A stretch of DNA of 15,411 nucleotides from Promethearchaeota archaeon (GCA_019057775.1 JAHLWT010000038.1:1-15411), one strand, 5' to 3'; counted from the first letter of the stretch, positions 1 to 8,120 are shown. Notes: generated by a model not told the origin, from the sequence alone. Translations and numbers: made by a program.

Positions 1-2
1 TA

Positions 3-113
3 CCGAATGCAGAATTGGTGGTGATTAAGGGCGCAGGACATGTTCCAATATTTACGCGAACTCGTGAAGTTGTAGATGCTATTGAAAAGAGGTTCTTCAA
101 TAGAAATAAATAG
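3..113 (+). CDS. alpha/beta-hydrolase, C-terminal end (partial)
   Basis: Only the last 36 codons are present; the reading frame is open at the left window edge and stops at TAG. The residues contain ELVVIKGAGHVPIF followed by a helix (REVVDAIEKRFF). This is the usual ending of alpha/beta-hydrolase fold enzymes: a short strand, the Gly-x-Gly-His turn carrying the catalytic histidine (His13 of the visible part), then the C-terminal helix. The nucleophile and acid lie outside the window, so the substrate cannot be named. The gene converges on the GTPase gene, with 62 AT-rich bases between the two stops. The family call rests on a short piece and is moderate. Confidence 0.6.
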   Translation, partial: PNAELVVIKGAGHVPIFTRTREVVDAIEKRFFNRNK

Positions 114-175
114 ATAAACTTCAATTTAGTGGTTTTAAAAAAAGAAGCAAGAATATAATAACAATTTAAGAATAT

Positions 176-793
176 TTATTTTTCAGAGTCCATTGTCTTT
201 CCTGACAACTTCTTATAATGATTTAGAACTGCTTGGCGAGCCGCATATACAAAAGCTCTCTTAACGTTAACACCTTGGATAGCAATTGATTCATAGATGA
301 GAACATGGTTTAATTTGGCAGTATCGAGTGCTTGACGTATTTTTGAAATCTCTACAATATCTACTAAATCGCGTTTATTTGCTAAAACCACTGCAGGTAC
401 TTCTGGAGGGTCAAATAGTTTAGCTGGTATTAATCTATTACCATAAAATTTAAGTAACTCTTTTAAAGACCAAATACATTCGCCCCATTGGTCAATTAAC
501 GAATCCCATGTAAAAATAACCGCGTCTGTTCCTCTGAGAACAGTTTGACGCTGAAATTTATGTCTTCGTTGCCCAGCAACGGTATAAACCTGAAAAACTA
601 CGTTTGAAACTCTTGCGACAACGCGATCGAAAAATAGGGTTCGACCAGTTGGATCTTGTATTTGTTGCATATCCCCCGTGGCAAGGCCTTCCTTTTTATA
701 AACCCAATCCAATGCTGTAGTTTTGCCCCCTAGCGAAGGGCCGTAGAAACAAATTTTAAATACTAAAGTACCATCTCCTCGACGGCTTGGCAA
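176..793 (-). CDS. MglA-like small Ras-superfamily GTPase
   Basis: This is a 205-residue P-loop GTPase of the MglA type, a switch that binds and hydrolyses GTP. Walker A is GPSLGGKTT (18-26). The switch I region has the MglA-like TGRTLFFD (49-56). G3 reads TVAGQ (71-75), where Ras, Arf and Rab have DxxGQ; Thr in place of Asp is typical of MglA, which usually has TVPGQ. G4 is NKRD (139-142) and G5 is ESIA (168-171). No lipidation motif, transmembrane segment or extra domain is seen. The start is a TTG preceded by GAGG ten bases upstream; no in-frame ATG lies before the P-loop. In bacteria MglA sets cell polarity with a Roadblock-type GAP; no Roadblock gene is visible here. Family call secure, cellular role unknown. 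Confidence 0.9.
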   Translation of the reverse strand: MPSRRGDGTLVFKICFYGPSLGGKTTALDWVYKKEGLATGDMQQIQDPTGRTLFFDRVVARVSNVVFQVYTVAGQRRHKFQRQTVLRGTDAVIFTWDSLIDQWGECIWSLKELLKFYGNRLIPAKLFDPPEVPAVVLANKRDLVDIVEISKIRQALDTAKLNHVLIYESIAIQGVNVKRAFVYAARQAVLNHYKKLSGKTMDSEK

Positions 794-1085
794 CTATATC
801 AATCCTCGAATTTAAATACTCAAATAATTTTAAATTAAATCTTATTAATTCTATAATAGTCTTGTAATATAAAAATTTGTAATAAGAAAAAAGTTTTGCG
901 GTTTTTAACTATTTAAAGTTTAATTAGTACATATCTATAAATTTTTAATATCTAAATACTATCAAAAAATTTAAAGCAAATACTATAATTAGATTTTCTT
1001 TTTCAGAATATTAAAAAATAAGAATTTTCATGATATAATAGGTACATTAATTTAATATTAAATATAGAAAACAAAGGTTCTTAAA
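794..1085. promoter_or_regulatory. divergent promoter region
   Basis: This is a very AT-rich spacer between two divergent genes, both with TTG starts. Toward the right gene, TGATATAATA (1031-1040) fits a TATA box that would place transcription start near 1062, followed by a ribosome-binding AAAGG at about 1073-1077 and the start at 1086. A 14-base perfect palindrome (1050-1063) covers the predicted start point. Toward the left gene, an AT tract at 826-840 is a possible TATA box, and GAGG (minus strand, 807-804) lies ten bases before the start. No coding sequence or RNA gene was seen in it. The promoter positions are read by eye from spacing rules. Confidence 0.4.
1050..1063. repeat. 14-base perfect palindrome, possible operator
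   Basis: ATTTAATATTAAAT reads the same on both strands. It sits 24-36 bases before the TTG of the winged-helix protein, over the start point predicted from the TATA-like TGATATAATA. That is where archaeal repressors often bind, and the gene itself encodes a winged helix, so autoregulation is conceivable. In such AT-rich DNA a palindrome of this length can arise by chance. Confidence 0.25.
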
Positions 1086-4000
1086 TTGCATAAACTCCTG
1101 AAGTCGTACAACCTTTCTGATAAGGCAATAAGTATTTATCGTGAGAGTATAGGGAAATTTCCATTTAGTCTAGGTGAAATTAAAAAGTATATGCCTAAAC
1201 TTTCTGATGATCAAATTGAGCCAATTATGGATGAGCTTATTAAAAAAAAATTGGTGATACTTATTAAACCTCAACAATCAGATGCAATACCTCATTATAT
1301 TTTCATTCCACCATTTGCGGCAGTGATTAACAGTTTTACAGAATTAATGAAAGCCTCTGCTAATGAACCTCAAGAACAGAATTCTGTTCAGAATATACAA
1401 TTAACAACCCAAATTGAGAAATTTCAAGACAACCTATTTCAAGATATTGAAAGTGTAAGTCAAGATTTAATTACTGCAATCACTGACCAGGTTAATAATA
1501 ATCAAACTACAGAAATTTTGACTGAAGTTGAACAAAATGTAAAAAAATTTGTACAAGTTATAATTAATGATATTATCAAATCTATAAATGCTCTCAGAAG
1601 AGAAACTGTTGTAGATCAACGTGATCTGGTTCGATTATTAAAAGCTGCGAAACAAAAACTTGAGGAAGCAGAAGAAATAGCTACTAATATGTTCACCCAA
1701 TTTAGGGATATTGTAGGTGAAATGCAAACCTCAAATATCTCTCCCCAGGTTGAATCGTTCAAAACCTTTATTAGAACTTTAGGGCAATCAATTGATAAAA
1801 GAGTTCATGAAATCTCCTTACCTTCTATAGGAGGTTCTTCATCCGCTTCTTTAGATAAAATAAAATCAATTGAGAAATCAGTGACTAATATCTTATCAGA
1901 TTATATAAATAAAAATAAGTTAAATATAGACAAATATTGGAATGTTACCAGCTATGAAAAAGTTAAGGAAGTAATATCTTATTTACTGGATAAAAGTACA
2001 AAGGAATTAATAATAATAGTACCGAATATTGAATTATTCCTACCTTTAGAGAAATTTAATTTAGACTACTCGAAAGATCTCAGTTTAAAGCAACAAATTT
2101 TGAGTTCTGGTCCAGTGAGAATGAAACCTAAAAAACCCTCAGGACTTTCAATAAGTAAGAAGAAACGAAAGGAAGTGGAAACTGAATTAGACGGTATAAG
2201 TAAAAAGGTATCATCACTTAAAGGGTTTGAACTAAGTCATAGTGTAGCAGAAATTTTAGGATTAATATCTGAAGTCAATCCTAAATCAGTAATAATTGAA
2301 AGTATTCAAGGTTGGCTAAATAGGTTGTTAGTTATAAGAAAGCTTCTGGATGCTAATACTCAATATCTATTTTTAGAAGCTCTTGAAGAGTGGAAAAAGG
2401 AATACTTAAATATTCAGAAGGAAGAGGAACCTGAAGTATCTAAAGAGGAAGAGTCAGAAGAGACCGAAGAGCAAGTTTCTGCTATTAAATCGGTTGTAGG
2501 CGGTTTACAAATAACAATAATTTCTTCTGAACCTCATGATAATAAACATGTTTTAGCCCTTAAAAACAAGGATAATATTGAGTATTTACAAATTATAAAG
2601 AATAATATAATTGGGATTGTTGGAGATGATTCATATCTTTTATTTGGAATCGGTGAAAAAGTTCCAATGAAATCAATTTATGTAATTACCGGGTTTTTAA
2701 CTAATTTTAAACCATTAATTGATGCTCTATATCCCCAAATATTGAGATTACGAACAGAAGCAAAACCTCCTAAAGAGATTCAGATAAACATTGGGTTTAA
2801 TGAAATTATAGAAAATATAAATGATTATTCTGGAAAAAAGATTGCTGAGAAACTGAATAACTTACTTCATGTCACATTTGAAAAGGAAGGAATATCTCTT
2901 CAAGTACTAGAGCTTAAATTAATGATAGGGAAATTAGAAAAGATATATTATGCTTTAGAAGATGATATGAAAGAATATGTAATTAAAGGGCTAAATGCAT
3001 TGAATAAAGAATTATCTCCTTTAGACTTAATCTCTCCTCCAGAATTTAGACCTCCAATGGGAGAGGAAGAACCTCAAGTAAGAGAAGAAATAATCCCTGA
3101 AGAAGAAGAAATTGAACCCTTTGATCCCGATAAAATAAACAGTTTATTTGAAATTTTTCTTGAAAAAACCCTAAATCTTAAGGGTGTTGAGATAGTTGAT
3201 CAAATTGATAAATTCATTGAAATTGTTTTAAAATTGCAGGGTTATACGCCGATAATAGATTGGAAAAATAGTTTACGTGATGTAGATAAGGAATTAGAAG
3301 AACCTTTTAAAGAAAAATTTAAAGCAGACTTTTTAAAATGGAAACGGGGCTTATTACATCAAACTCCCTCAATTAAAACCCCTATAGTGGAACAATCTCC
3401 AGAAAACTATTCATCTCCGCATGTACAATCTTCCGAAAAACAAGAAGATACAGTATCAATATTGGATGAGGGATATACTAGTCCTGGATTAGCACAATCA
3501 CAATTTACTACTGAAGAAGAATCTTCAAGTAGTGAAGAAACAACCCAAGAAGATCCTTCAGTAAAAATGAAAGAATATTTCGATACAATTCAATCAAATT
3601 TGGGGGAAATGAGTGGTCTTGATATTAGTAAAGTTCTACAAAATATTATGGATATTATATTAGAAACAGAGGGGTATTCAATGGCTTTAAAGAGCGCTAA
3701 AGACTGGATAAGCAAACTCCGTATGATTCGAAAACCTCTTACGAGTGAACTTAAAGAAGATTTCGAGTTAGAATTATTAAAAATGAAAGAGAAATATATT
3801 AAAGATGACGAGGATGAGATTTTAGATTTTGGGTCATCAATAGCGATTTCTGGAGAACCAGATGATGATCTTGGAGATTTAAGTGAAGGAGGTTTAAGTG
3901 CTAAATTTGAAGGTCTAATTCAGAATGCTCACACCCTTGCTGGAAACGAATTAAGCAATGAACTTCAGGATATTGCTGATATCATACTACAATCACATGG

Positions 4001-4127
4001 TGCAGTGGCCGCGAATGCGATAAGACAGTGGATAAGTAAATTAAGATCAATTCGATCGCCATTGGAAGAAAAAATTAAAGATGAGTTTATAGCTGAGTTA
4101 ACAAACTGGATAGAGAAATTTGCATAA
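1086..4127 (+). CDS. large TrmB-like winged-helix / split PLD-like protein with five helical repeats
   Basis: This is a 1013-residue protein of unknown function. Residues 1-90 form a winged helix resembling TrmB regulators (LSDKAISIY, then a recognition-helix segment, then KKKLVILI). Residues 100-245 are helical coiled coil. A PLD-like fold follows in two halves, 285-325 (KELIIIVPNIE) and about 468-556 (LQITIISSEPHDN, SYLLFGIGE); no HxK catalytic motif is present. The halves are separated by about 140 residues holding repeat 1 (378-441). Four more copies of the repeat occur at about 578-642, 696-757, 838-905 and 945-1012; the last two share WISKLRxIRxPL. Acidic, Ser/Pro-rich linkers join the copies (443-463, 651-680, 760-825, 905-935). 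The start is TTG with AAAGG eight bases upstream. Core TrmB proteins have the same order of winged helix, coiled coil and PLD-like domain, so this looks like a greatly enlarged relative; a non-transcriptional adaptor role is equally possible. Confidence 0.85.
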   Translation: MHKLLKSYNLSDKAISIYRESIGKFPFSLGEIKKYMPKLSDDQIEPIMDELIKKKLVILIKPQQSDAIPHYIFIPPFAAVINSFTELMKASANEPQEQNSVQNIQLTTQIEKFQDNLFQDIESVSQDLITAITDQVNNNQTTEILTEVEQNVKKFVQVIINDIIKSINALRRETVVDQRDLVRLLKAAKQKLEEAEEIATNMFTQFRDIVGEMQTSNISPQVESFKTFIRTLGQSIDKRVHEISLPSIGGSSSASLDKIKSIEKSVTNILSDYINKNKLNIDKYWNVTSYEKVKEVISYLLDKSTKELIIIVPNIELFLPLEKFNLDYSKDLSLKQQILSSGPVRMKPKKPSGLSISKKKRKEVETELDGISKKVSSLKGFELSHSVAEILGLISEVNPKSVIIESIQGWLNRLLVIRKLLDANTQYLFLEALEEWKKEYLNIQKEEEPEVSKEEESEETEEQVSAIKSVVGGLQITIISSEPHDNKHVLALKNKDNIEYLQIIKNNIIGIVGDDSYLLFGIGEKVPMKSIYVITGFLTNFKPLIDALYPQILRLRTEAKPPKEIQINIGFNEIIENINDYSGKKIAEKLNNLLHVTFEKEGISLQVLELKLMIGKLEKIYYALEDDMKEYVIKGLNALNKELSPLDLISPPEFRPPMGEEEPQVREEIIPEEEEIEPFDPDKINSLFEIFLEKTLNLKGVEIVDQIDKFIEIVLKLQGYTPIIDWKNSLRDVDKELEEPFKEKFKADFLKWKRGLLHQTPSIKTPIVEQSPENYSSPHVQSSEKQEDTVSILDEGYTSPGLAQSQFTTEEESSSSEETTQEDPSVKMKEYFDTIQSNLGEMSGLDISKVLQNIMDIILETEGYSMALKSAKDWISKLRMIRKPLTSELKEDFELELLKMKEKYIKDDEDEILDFGSSIAISGEPDDDLGDLSEGGLSAKFEGLIQNAHTLAGNELSNELQDIADIILQSHGAVAANAIRQWISKLRSIRSPLEEKIKDEFIAELTNWIEKFA
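2217..2408 (+). repeat. helical protein repeat, copy 1
   Basis: This encodes residues 378-441 of the large winged-helix protein (LKGFELSHSVAEIL...IQGWLNRLLVIRKLL...LEEWKKEYL). It lines up with the other four copies by the pattern L-x-G-x-x-[IL], a helix ending near Gly or Pro, W/L-x-x-x-L-x-x-I-R-x-x-L, then an amphipathic helix ending in W-K. It is unusual in being inserted between the two halves of the PLD-like domain. Confidence 0.6.
2817..3011 (+). repeat. helical protein repeat, copy 2
   Basis: This encodes residues about 578-642, beginning INDYSGKKIAEKL and ending NALNKEL. It is the most diverged copy: the IR-x-PL motif is replaced by LEKIYYAL, but the spacing of Gly, hydrophobic residues and the final amphipathic helix is kept. 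Confidence 0.5.
3171..3356 (+). repeat. helical protein repeat, copy 3
   Basis: This encodes residues about 696-757 (LNLKGVEIVDQIDKFIEIVL, IIDWKNSLRDVDKEL, FKADFLKWKRGL). The W-x-x-x-L core and the closing FLKW helix match copies 4 and 5. Confidence 0.6.
3597..3800 (+). repeat. helical protein repeat, copy 4
   Basis: This encodes residues about 838-905. The core is DWISKLRMIRKPL, preceded by SGLDISKVLQNIMDIIL and followed by LKEDFELELLKMKEKY. It is nearest to copy 5, but their DNA has diverged widely, so the duplication is old. Confidence 0.7.
3918..4121 (+). repeat. helical protein repeat, copy 5
   Basis: This encodes residues about 945-1012, almost to the stop codon: GNELSNELQDIADIIL, QWISKLRSIRSPL, IKDEFIAELTNWIEKF. 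It matches copy 4 at WISKLRxIRxPL and at the final DEF/EDF helix. Confidence 0.7.
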
Positions 4128-4135
4128 CCTATAGT

Positions 4136-5284
4136 TCAATAAAATGGATTATGATAGTCATCTTGTTTTTTAGTATAAAGAGTTTTTAATCTTATTTCTT
4201 TATCAATTAACCCTTCAATATGACATAAGTATTCATATTCATCTTTTAAACACAGTGTAATAGCGATGCCTTTTTTTTCCATGCGAGATGTGCGACCGAT
4301 TCGATGAATATAATTTTCAGGAAATTTAGGAACATCGTAATTAAAAACATGCGATATATTGTCAATGTCGAGCCCCCTGGCGGCGACATCAGTAGCGATG
4401 AGTAGGTTAATATTATGTCTTTTAAACGCCCCCATTACTTTTTCTCTCTGAAATTGAGATAAATCTCCTGAGATTATTCCTACTTTAAAATATAAGTTTC
4501 TTTGGTTCTTTAATCTTCTTTCCAACCATGCGGCTGTTTTTTTTGTATTAACAAACACCAGGGCATGCTCTGGTTTTTCTCTCCTTAGAACTTTTATAAA
4601 AGTTTTAAATTTTTCTTCAAACCGTTCAATCAAGTAGTAATACTGTTTTGTTGCTCCTACGGTTAAATTGTCTCGACTCAAATTTAAAAATTCAAATTCA
4701 TTATTTGTATATGTTCTGACCAACTTCCTCATATCAGAATCCAATGTTGCTGAAAAAAGCATAAATTGGTATTCTGTTTTTATCCTGCTTAAAATATACT
4801 TAATATCTGGAGCAAATCCCATATCAAATAATCTATCTGCTTCATCACAAATCGCAAATCGAATATTTGTGAATTTAAGATGTCCTCTCTTGTAAAGATC
4901 GATAAGTCGTCCAGGAGTTCCTACGATAATATTAACACCTTGTTCTAATTTTCTAATTTGGTTATTTATAGAAACTCCTCCATAAATAGTCATTGATTTG
5001 ACTCTGGAATGCCCCAAATCCTTGACAACGCCGTGAATTTGTTTTGCGAGCTCTCTAGTAGGGACTAGGATTAAAGCTTCATTTTTAAGGTACTTTAATT
5101 GCTCTATAATTGGAAGAATAAAAGCGAGCGTCTTCCCGGACCCAGTACGACTCTGAGCCATGATATGCTGGCCCTCCATAATTAAAGGTATAGCAGTCTT
5201 TTGTACTGGAGTTGGTTTTAATATGTTCAGTCTTTTCAAAGCATTTATATTTTTCTCAGTAATGCCTAAATCTTGAAAGTTCAA
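4136..5284 (-). CDS. DEAD-box ATP-dependent RNA helicase
   Basis: This 382-residue cytoplasmic RNA helicase carries both RecA-like domains and the full motif set. These are Q motif with Phe3 and Gln28, motif I SRTGSGKT (45-52), Ia PTRELA (75-80), GG (102-103), Ib TPGR (123-126), II DEAD (147-150), III SAT (178-180), IV LVFVNT (242-247), V ATDVAARGLDI (297-307) and VI HRIGRTSR (327-334). It is about the minimal core length, with no RGG tail and no dsRNA-binding extension. Such enzymes unwind short RNA duplexes in ribosome assembly, mRNA turnover or cold response; which one applies here cannot be read from the sequence. The start is TTG, with GTGGA seven bases upstream and an in-frame stop TAG just before. 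Its end lies eight bases from the converging gene. It follows the methyltransferase gene by 72 bases but seems to have its own promoter. Confidence 0.96.
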   Translation of the reverse strand: MNFQDLGITEKNINALKRLNILKPTPVQKTAIPLIMEGQHIMAQSRTGSGKTLAFILPIIEQLKYLKNEALILVPTRELAKQIHGVVKDLGHSRVKSMTIYGGVSINNQIRKLEQGVNIIVGTPGRLIDLYKRGHLKFTNIRFAICDEADRLFDMGFAPDIKYILSRIKTEYQFMLFSATLDSDMRKLVRTYTNNEFEFLNLSRDNLTVGATKQYYYLIERFEEKFKTFIKVLRREKPEHALVFVNTKKTAAWLERRLKNQRNLYFKVGIISGDLSQFQREKVMGAFKRHNINLLIATDVAARGLDIDNISHVFNYDVPKFPENYIHRIGRTSRMEKKGIAITLCLKDEYEYLCHIEGLIDKEIRLKTLYTKKQDDYHNPFY

Positions 5285-5330
5285 TTTTGATTTCCACTAA
5301 TTCCTTACTCTTTTCTACACTTATTAAAAG

Positions 5331-5340
5331 TAATTTATAG
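5331..5340 (-). promoter_or_regulatory. candidate TATA box of the helicase gene
   Basis: The minus strand reads CTATAAATTA here. Its centre is about 51 bases before the TTG start, so transcription would begin near 5309 and leave a short leader that contains the GTGGA ribosome-binding element. Judged by eye on spacing only. Confidence 0.3.
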
Positions 5341-5356
5341 AAAATAAAGTTTTAGA

Positions 5357-7558
5357 TTAGATTTTATTAAAAATTATTTGGTTTGTTAATTTCTGGATTT
5401 TTAGAAGCTTCTGATTGATAATAGTTCTCACTTTTTCAGAATTGATGTTTGGGTTTTTAAAAAATAGATCTTGAACTATTGTTTGACATTTTATTGCTTT
5501 CTTTGCTAAACGCTTATGTATCTCGTTGGTTTTGTCATAAAGTGGAATTGGGAACATAAATGGCCTTTTATGTATATGTCTTGAACTTTTTATCAATTTG
5601 ATATGTCTTGATAGATTGGGTGTGTTTAATACTGCAGTTAGATAGTATGCTTCGGTTTTTGAATCTGTAGAGTAATAATAATTCTCAGAACCTATAATAA
5701 TTCTTTGGTTTTTATTATCTATTACAGCAGCTTTTAAACTTGAACCGCTAGCGTTGTAAACAACAATAAATTGTTTATTCATTGATTGCTTTTTTAACTT
5801 ATTCCAATAGTTCAAGTTTGCGAATAAAGTATCTATCGCACTAGTTTCCTTCTTATGGCTTTGATAATAATTGTTTATTACTTTGTAGAAACTAAATGCT
5901 TTAGGAAATTTTTGTAGATAATTGTTGTCATAATCAAGTTGCTCATTCACAGGGAGAAAGATGTTTTTTTTATGTTTTAAGAGAAATGGGACAAGGTCTT
6001 TGTTTAAATAAGTTTTAAACTGAAATCTTTGTTCGACTTCTCTATCTTGAAATGTGAATTTCCATTGTTTTTTTGCTCGCGATTCTATATCAGGATCACT
6101 AGAGATTTTAATAACATCATCAATTTTTTCAATTACTTTAAAAAATACTAGAGTTCTTGGAACTAAGGTAGCTCCTTGAAAAAATTTGTTTTTGTAAATA
6201 CTTTCCTGTAGCGTAGTTAATACTTCTATATCTTGAAGCGGTAATATTAATTTAGCTCCATTATCTCCTATATTAAAACTTGAATAAGATGTCTCTTCTT
6301 TTAATTCAATATTTCTATCAAAAATCTTTGTTTTTATAGGATATCTATCTTTGATTGAGAATTTGTTTTCTTTACCGAAGTATTCGGCTTTCAAACATAT
6401 ATGATTTACATTAAAAAAGTAGTTTTTAGGAAAATCCCAAATTTCCACATTGGTGTTGAATATTGAAAAAGATCTAAATTTATAACAATGATCTCCATTT
6501 AGAACACTTTTCGGCATAACAAAAAAGATGAGAGCCCTTATTTTTAAAAATTTTAATGGAATAGCATAGAAAAAAACCGCCGCTAATTCTATATGAGTAA
6601 TATATTGACTTGAAGGTTTAATATTTATACTATCTGATAGCTCCCTAATTTTTATCTGATAGTCCTTATTATGGATATCCTTATAAGTTAACCACGGAGG
6701 GTTACCGATCACGAGATCAAATGAATTATATAAACTTTTGAAATCTATACCAAAATTACTTTGATTATTTTCCGGAAATAAAGAATCTATTAAGAAAATA
6801 TTGAGATTAGGTAAATCAGAGAGTTCAGTATAAAAATACTCTAATAAAATCAGGGAGATATTTATTTTTGTTGTGTTTATTGCCAAAGGATTTATATCAA
6901 AACCGTAAACGTTTAAAATAGATTCTTGTTTCATTTGATATGATTTTGAAGAATCAATTATTCTTATGACTATGTTTACCAAAAAATTGCCAGAACCACA
7001 CGAAGGATCTAACACTCTATACCCAAATTCATAGGTATAATTAATCATTTCATTAACCAGTATTGAAGGAGTGAAATATTCACCTGTCTTATGTCGAAGA
7101 TTAGGGACAAAAATATTTTGATACAAACCACTAAAAAGATCCTCCTTTTCGATCTTTGTATCGAAAATATCGTAATAAATTACGTTGATTAAATCTTTAG
7201 TTAAACTAGTCCAAAAAAAGTAATCAACGTTATAAAAATTTAAATCGCTTAATTTTGTTGTGATATAACAGTCGTAGAATTCTTTAAAATTTAAATCCTC
7301 ACTTATAGGAAGTTTAGAAATCATTAAGATTTTTAAAATATGAGTATAATAAGTTTGCTTAATGAAAAGCTCTAAAGACACATCTTTCCCATAAATCTTG
7401 CTAAATATAGCTTTCCATTGTTCAAATTTTTTATCAAAATTCTTTTCTTCTTTAGCTTTTTCATTTAAAAGTTCCATACTTTCATTAAATATCTTAGAAT
7501 TTGCTCCAAAAATCTCTAAAATACTCTGGGAATTTAATACTCTCTCTTCTCTTGTCAT
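5357..7558 (-). CDS. N6-adenine DNA methyltransferase, Eco57I/type IIG-like, no nuclease domain seen
   Basis: This 733-residue SAM-dependent enzyme would methylate adenine in DNA at a specific site. Motif X is HKTGEYFTP (156-164), the SAM-binding motif I is DPSCGSGNF (184-192), the acidic motif II is GFDINPLA (219-226), and the catalytic motif IV is NPPW (286-289). After the catalytic domain, residues about 440-700 look like the target-recognition region of this family. They end in PIPLYDKTNEIHKRL and a helix. The first 150 residues are helical, and no PD-(D/E)xK nuclease signature is seen there, unlike fused type IIG enzymes. No separate restriction gene lies in the window. It may therefore be a solitary methyltransferase, a relic of a restriction system, or part of an unfamiliar defence locus. 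The ATG start has no clear ribosome-binding site; upstream AT tracts may be a promoter. Confidence 0.9.
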   Translation of the reverse strand: MTREERVLNSQSILEIFGANSKIFNESMELLNEKAKEEKNFDKKFEQWKAIFSKIYGKDVSLELFIKQTYYTHILKILMISKLPISEDLNFKEFYDCYITTKLSDLNFYNVDYFFWTSLTKDLINVIYYDIFDTKIEKEDLFSGLYQNIFVPNLRHKTGEYFTPSILVNEMINYTYEFGYRVLDPSCGSGNFLVNIVIRIIDSSKSYQMKQESILNVYGFDINPLAINTTKINISLILLEYFYTELSDLPNLNIFLIDSLFPENNQSNFGIDFKSLYNSFDLVIGNPPWLTYKDIHNKDYQIKIRELSDSINIKPSSQYITHIELAAVFFYAIPLKFLKIRALIFFVMPKSVLNGDHCYKFRSFSIFNTNVEIWDFPKNYFFNVNHICLKAEYFGKENKFSIKDRYPIKTKIFDRNIELKEETSYSSFNIGDNGAKLILPLQDIEVLTTLQESIYKNKFFQGATLVPRTLVFFKVIEKIDDVIKISSDPDIESRAKKQWKFTFQDREVEQRFQFKTYLNKDLVPFLLKHKKNIFLPVNEQLDYDNNYLQKFPKAFSFYKVINNYYQSHKKETSAIDTLFANLNYWNKLKKQSMNKQFIVVYNASGSSLKAAVIDNKNQRIIIGSENYYYSTDSKTEAYYLTAVLNTPNLSRHIKLIKSSRHIHKRPFMFPIPLYDKTNEIHKRLAKKAIKCQTIVQDLFFKNPNINSEKVRTIINQKLLKIQKLTNQIIFNKI

Positions 7559-7640
7559 AAATTTTCTTAGAAATAAATTTTAATCTAAAATTTAAATATT
7601 GTTAAAATAGTGATCTAATTTTAAATCTAAATAAATTATC

Positions 7641-7661
7641 CCTTAAAAAAAAGTGTTAAGG
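7641..7661 (-). terminator. candidate terminator after the PLD-like gene
   Basis: Directly after the stop codon the minus strand reads CCTTAA, then CAC and a run of eight T (7652-7645), closing with TTAAGG pairing. A U-rich tract immediately behind a stop is the usual archaeal termination signal. The short inverted repeat (6 bp) is weak on its own. Confidence 0.4.
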
Positions 7662-8120
7662 TTATTTTCTCATAAATGTTGGAAGCATTGTAGAGAAAAT
7701 CTCAGCAATTAACCTTAATTTTTGCTTTTCTTTTACTGATGTCACTATTAAGATTGATTTTGATAACTCCTCTTTATCTAAAAAACCCCCCGAGAAAATA
7801 GCTTGGGATGTATTAAATATTAATAAAAAGTTCACATTAGGATTATTTATAATACTTATTCCTTGAGTATTTTTCAAATCATCATAAATTGGAAATTCTT
7901 TTTTATGTAATGTTCCTCGATCTTTAGTAACAATTAATACTGGAATTCCTCTTTCAGTGACTCTTTTCAATTCCTTAGCATAGTAAGAATCAAATTTAGG
8001 TGTTATAATATTCAATTGTTCTTTAGTGGAATTAATAATATTCATTAAAAGATCGTTTAACATATTTTTTTTATCTGGTCCTCCAGAAGACTCAATATTA
8101 ATCATCCCCACCAACGACAT
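7662..8120 (-). CDS. TrmB-like C-terminal PLD-like domain protein, non-catalytic, 5' end uncertain
   Basis: This gives 152 residues from the first in-frame ATG. Residues 30-150 form one PLD-like unit: STKEQLNIITP, a helix, GIPVLIVTK, a loop, GISIINNPNVNFLLIF, QAIFSGG, SILIVTS, then a C-terminal helix. Active PLD enzymes carry HxKxxxxD at the NFLLIF strand; here the histidine and lysine are absent, so no phosphodiesterase activity is expected. The domain matches, element by element, the PLD-like halves of the large winged-helix protein in this window. TrmB regulators use this fold to sense ligands. The reading frame stays open for 28 codons upstream (8121-8204) and encodes a perfect heptad coiled coil without a usable start codon. 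The true protein is therefore probably longer, or the gene is broken. No winged helix is present. Confidence 0.7.
   Translation of the reverse strand: MSLVGMINIESSGGPDKKNMLNDLLMNIINSTKEQLNIITPKFDSYYAKELKRVTERGIPVLIVTKDRGTLHKKEFPIYDDLKNTQGISIINNPNVNFLLIFNTSQAIFSGGFLDKEELSKSILIVTSVKEKQKLRLIAEIFSTMLPTFMRK

Noticed and set aside
794..1085. tRNA or small structured RNA in the divergent spacer
   Set aside because: The spacer is almost pure AT with no G+C-rich stem, no T-loop GTTC motif and no CCA-like end.
7662..8120. PLD-family nuclease or phospholipase partner of the methyltransferase
   Set aside because: The strand that should carry HxKxxxxD reads NVNFLLIFN, without His or Lys, so a restriction-nuclease role is not supported.
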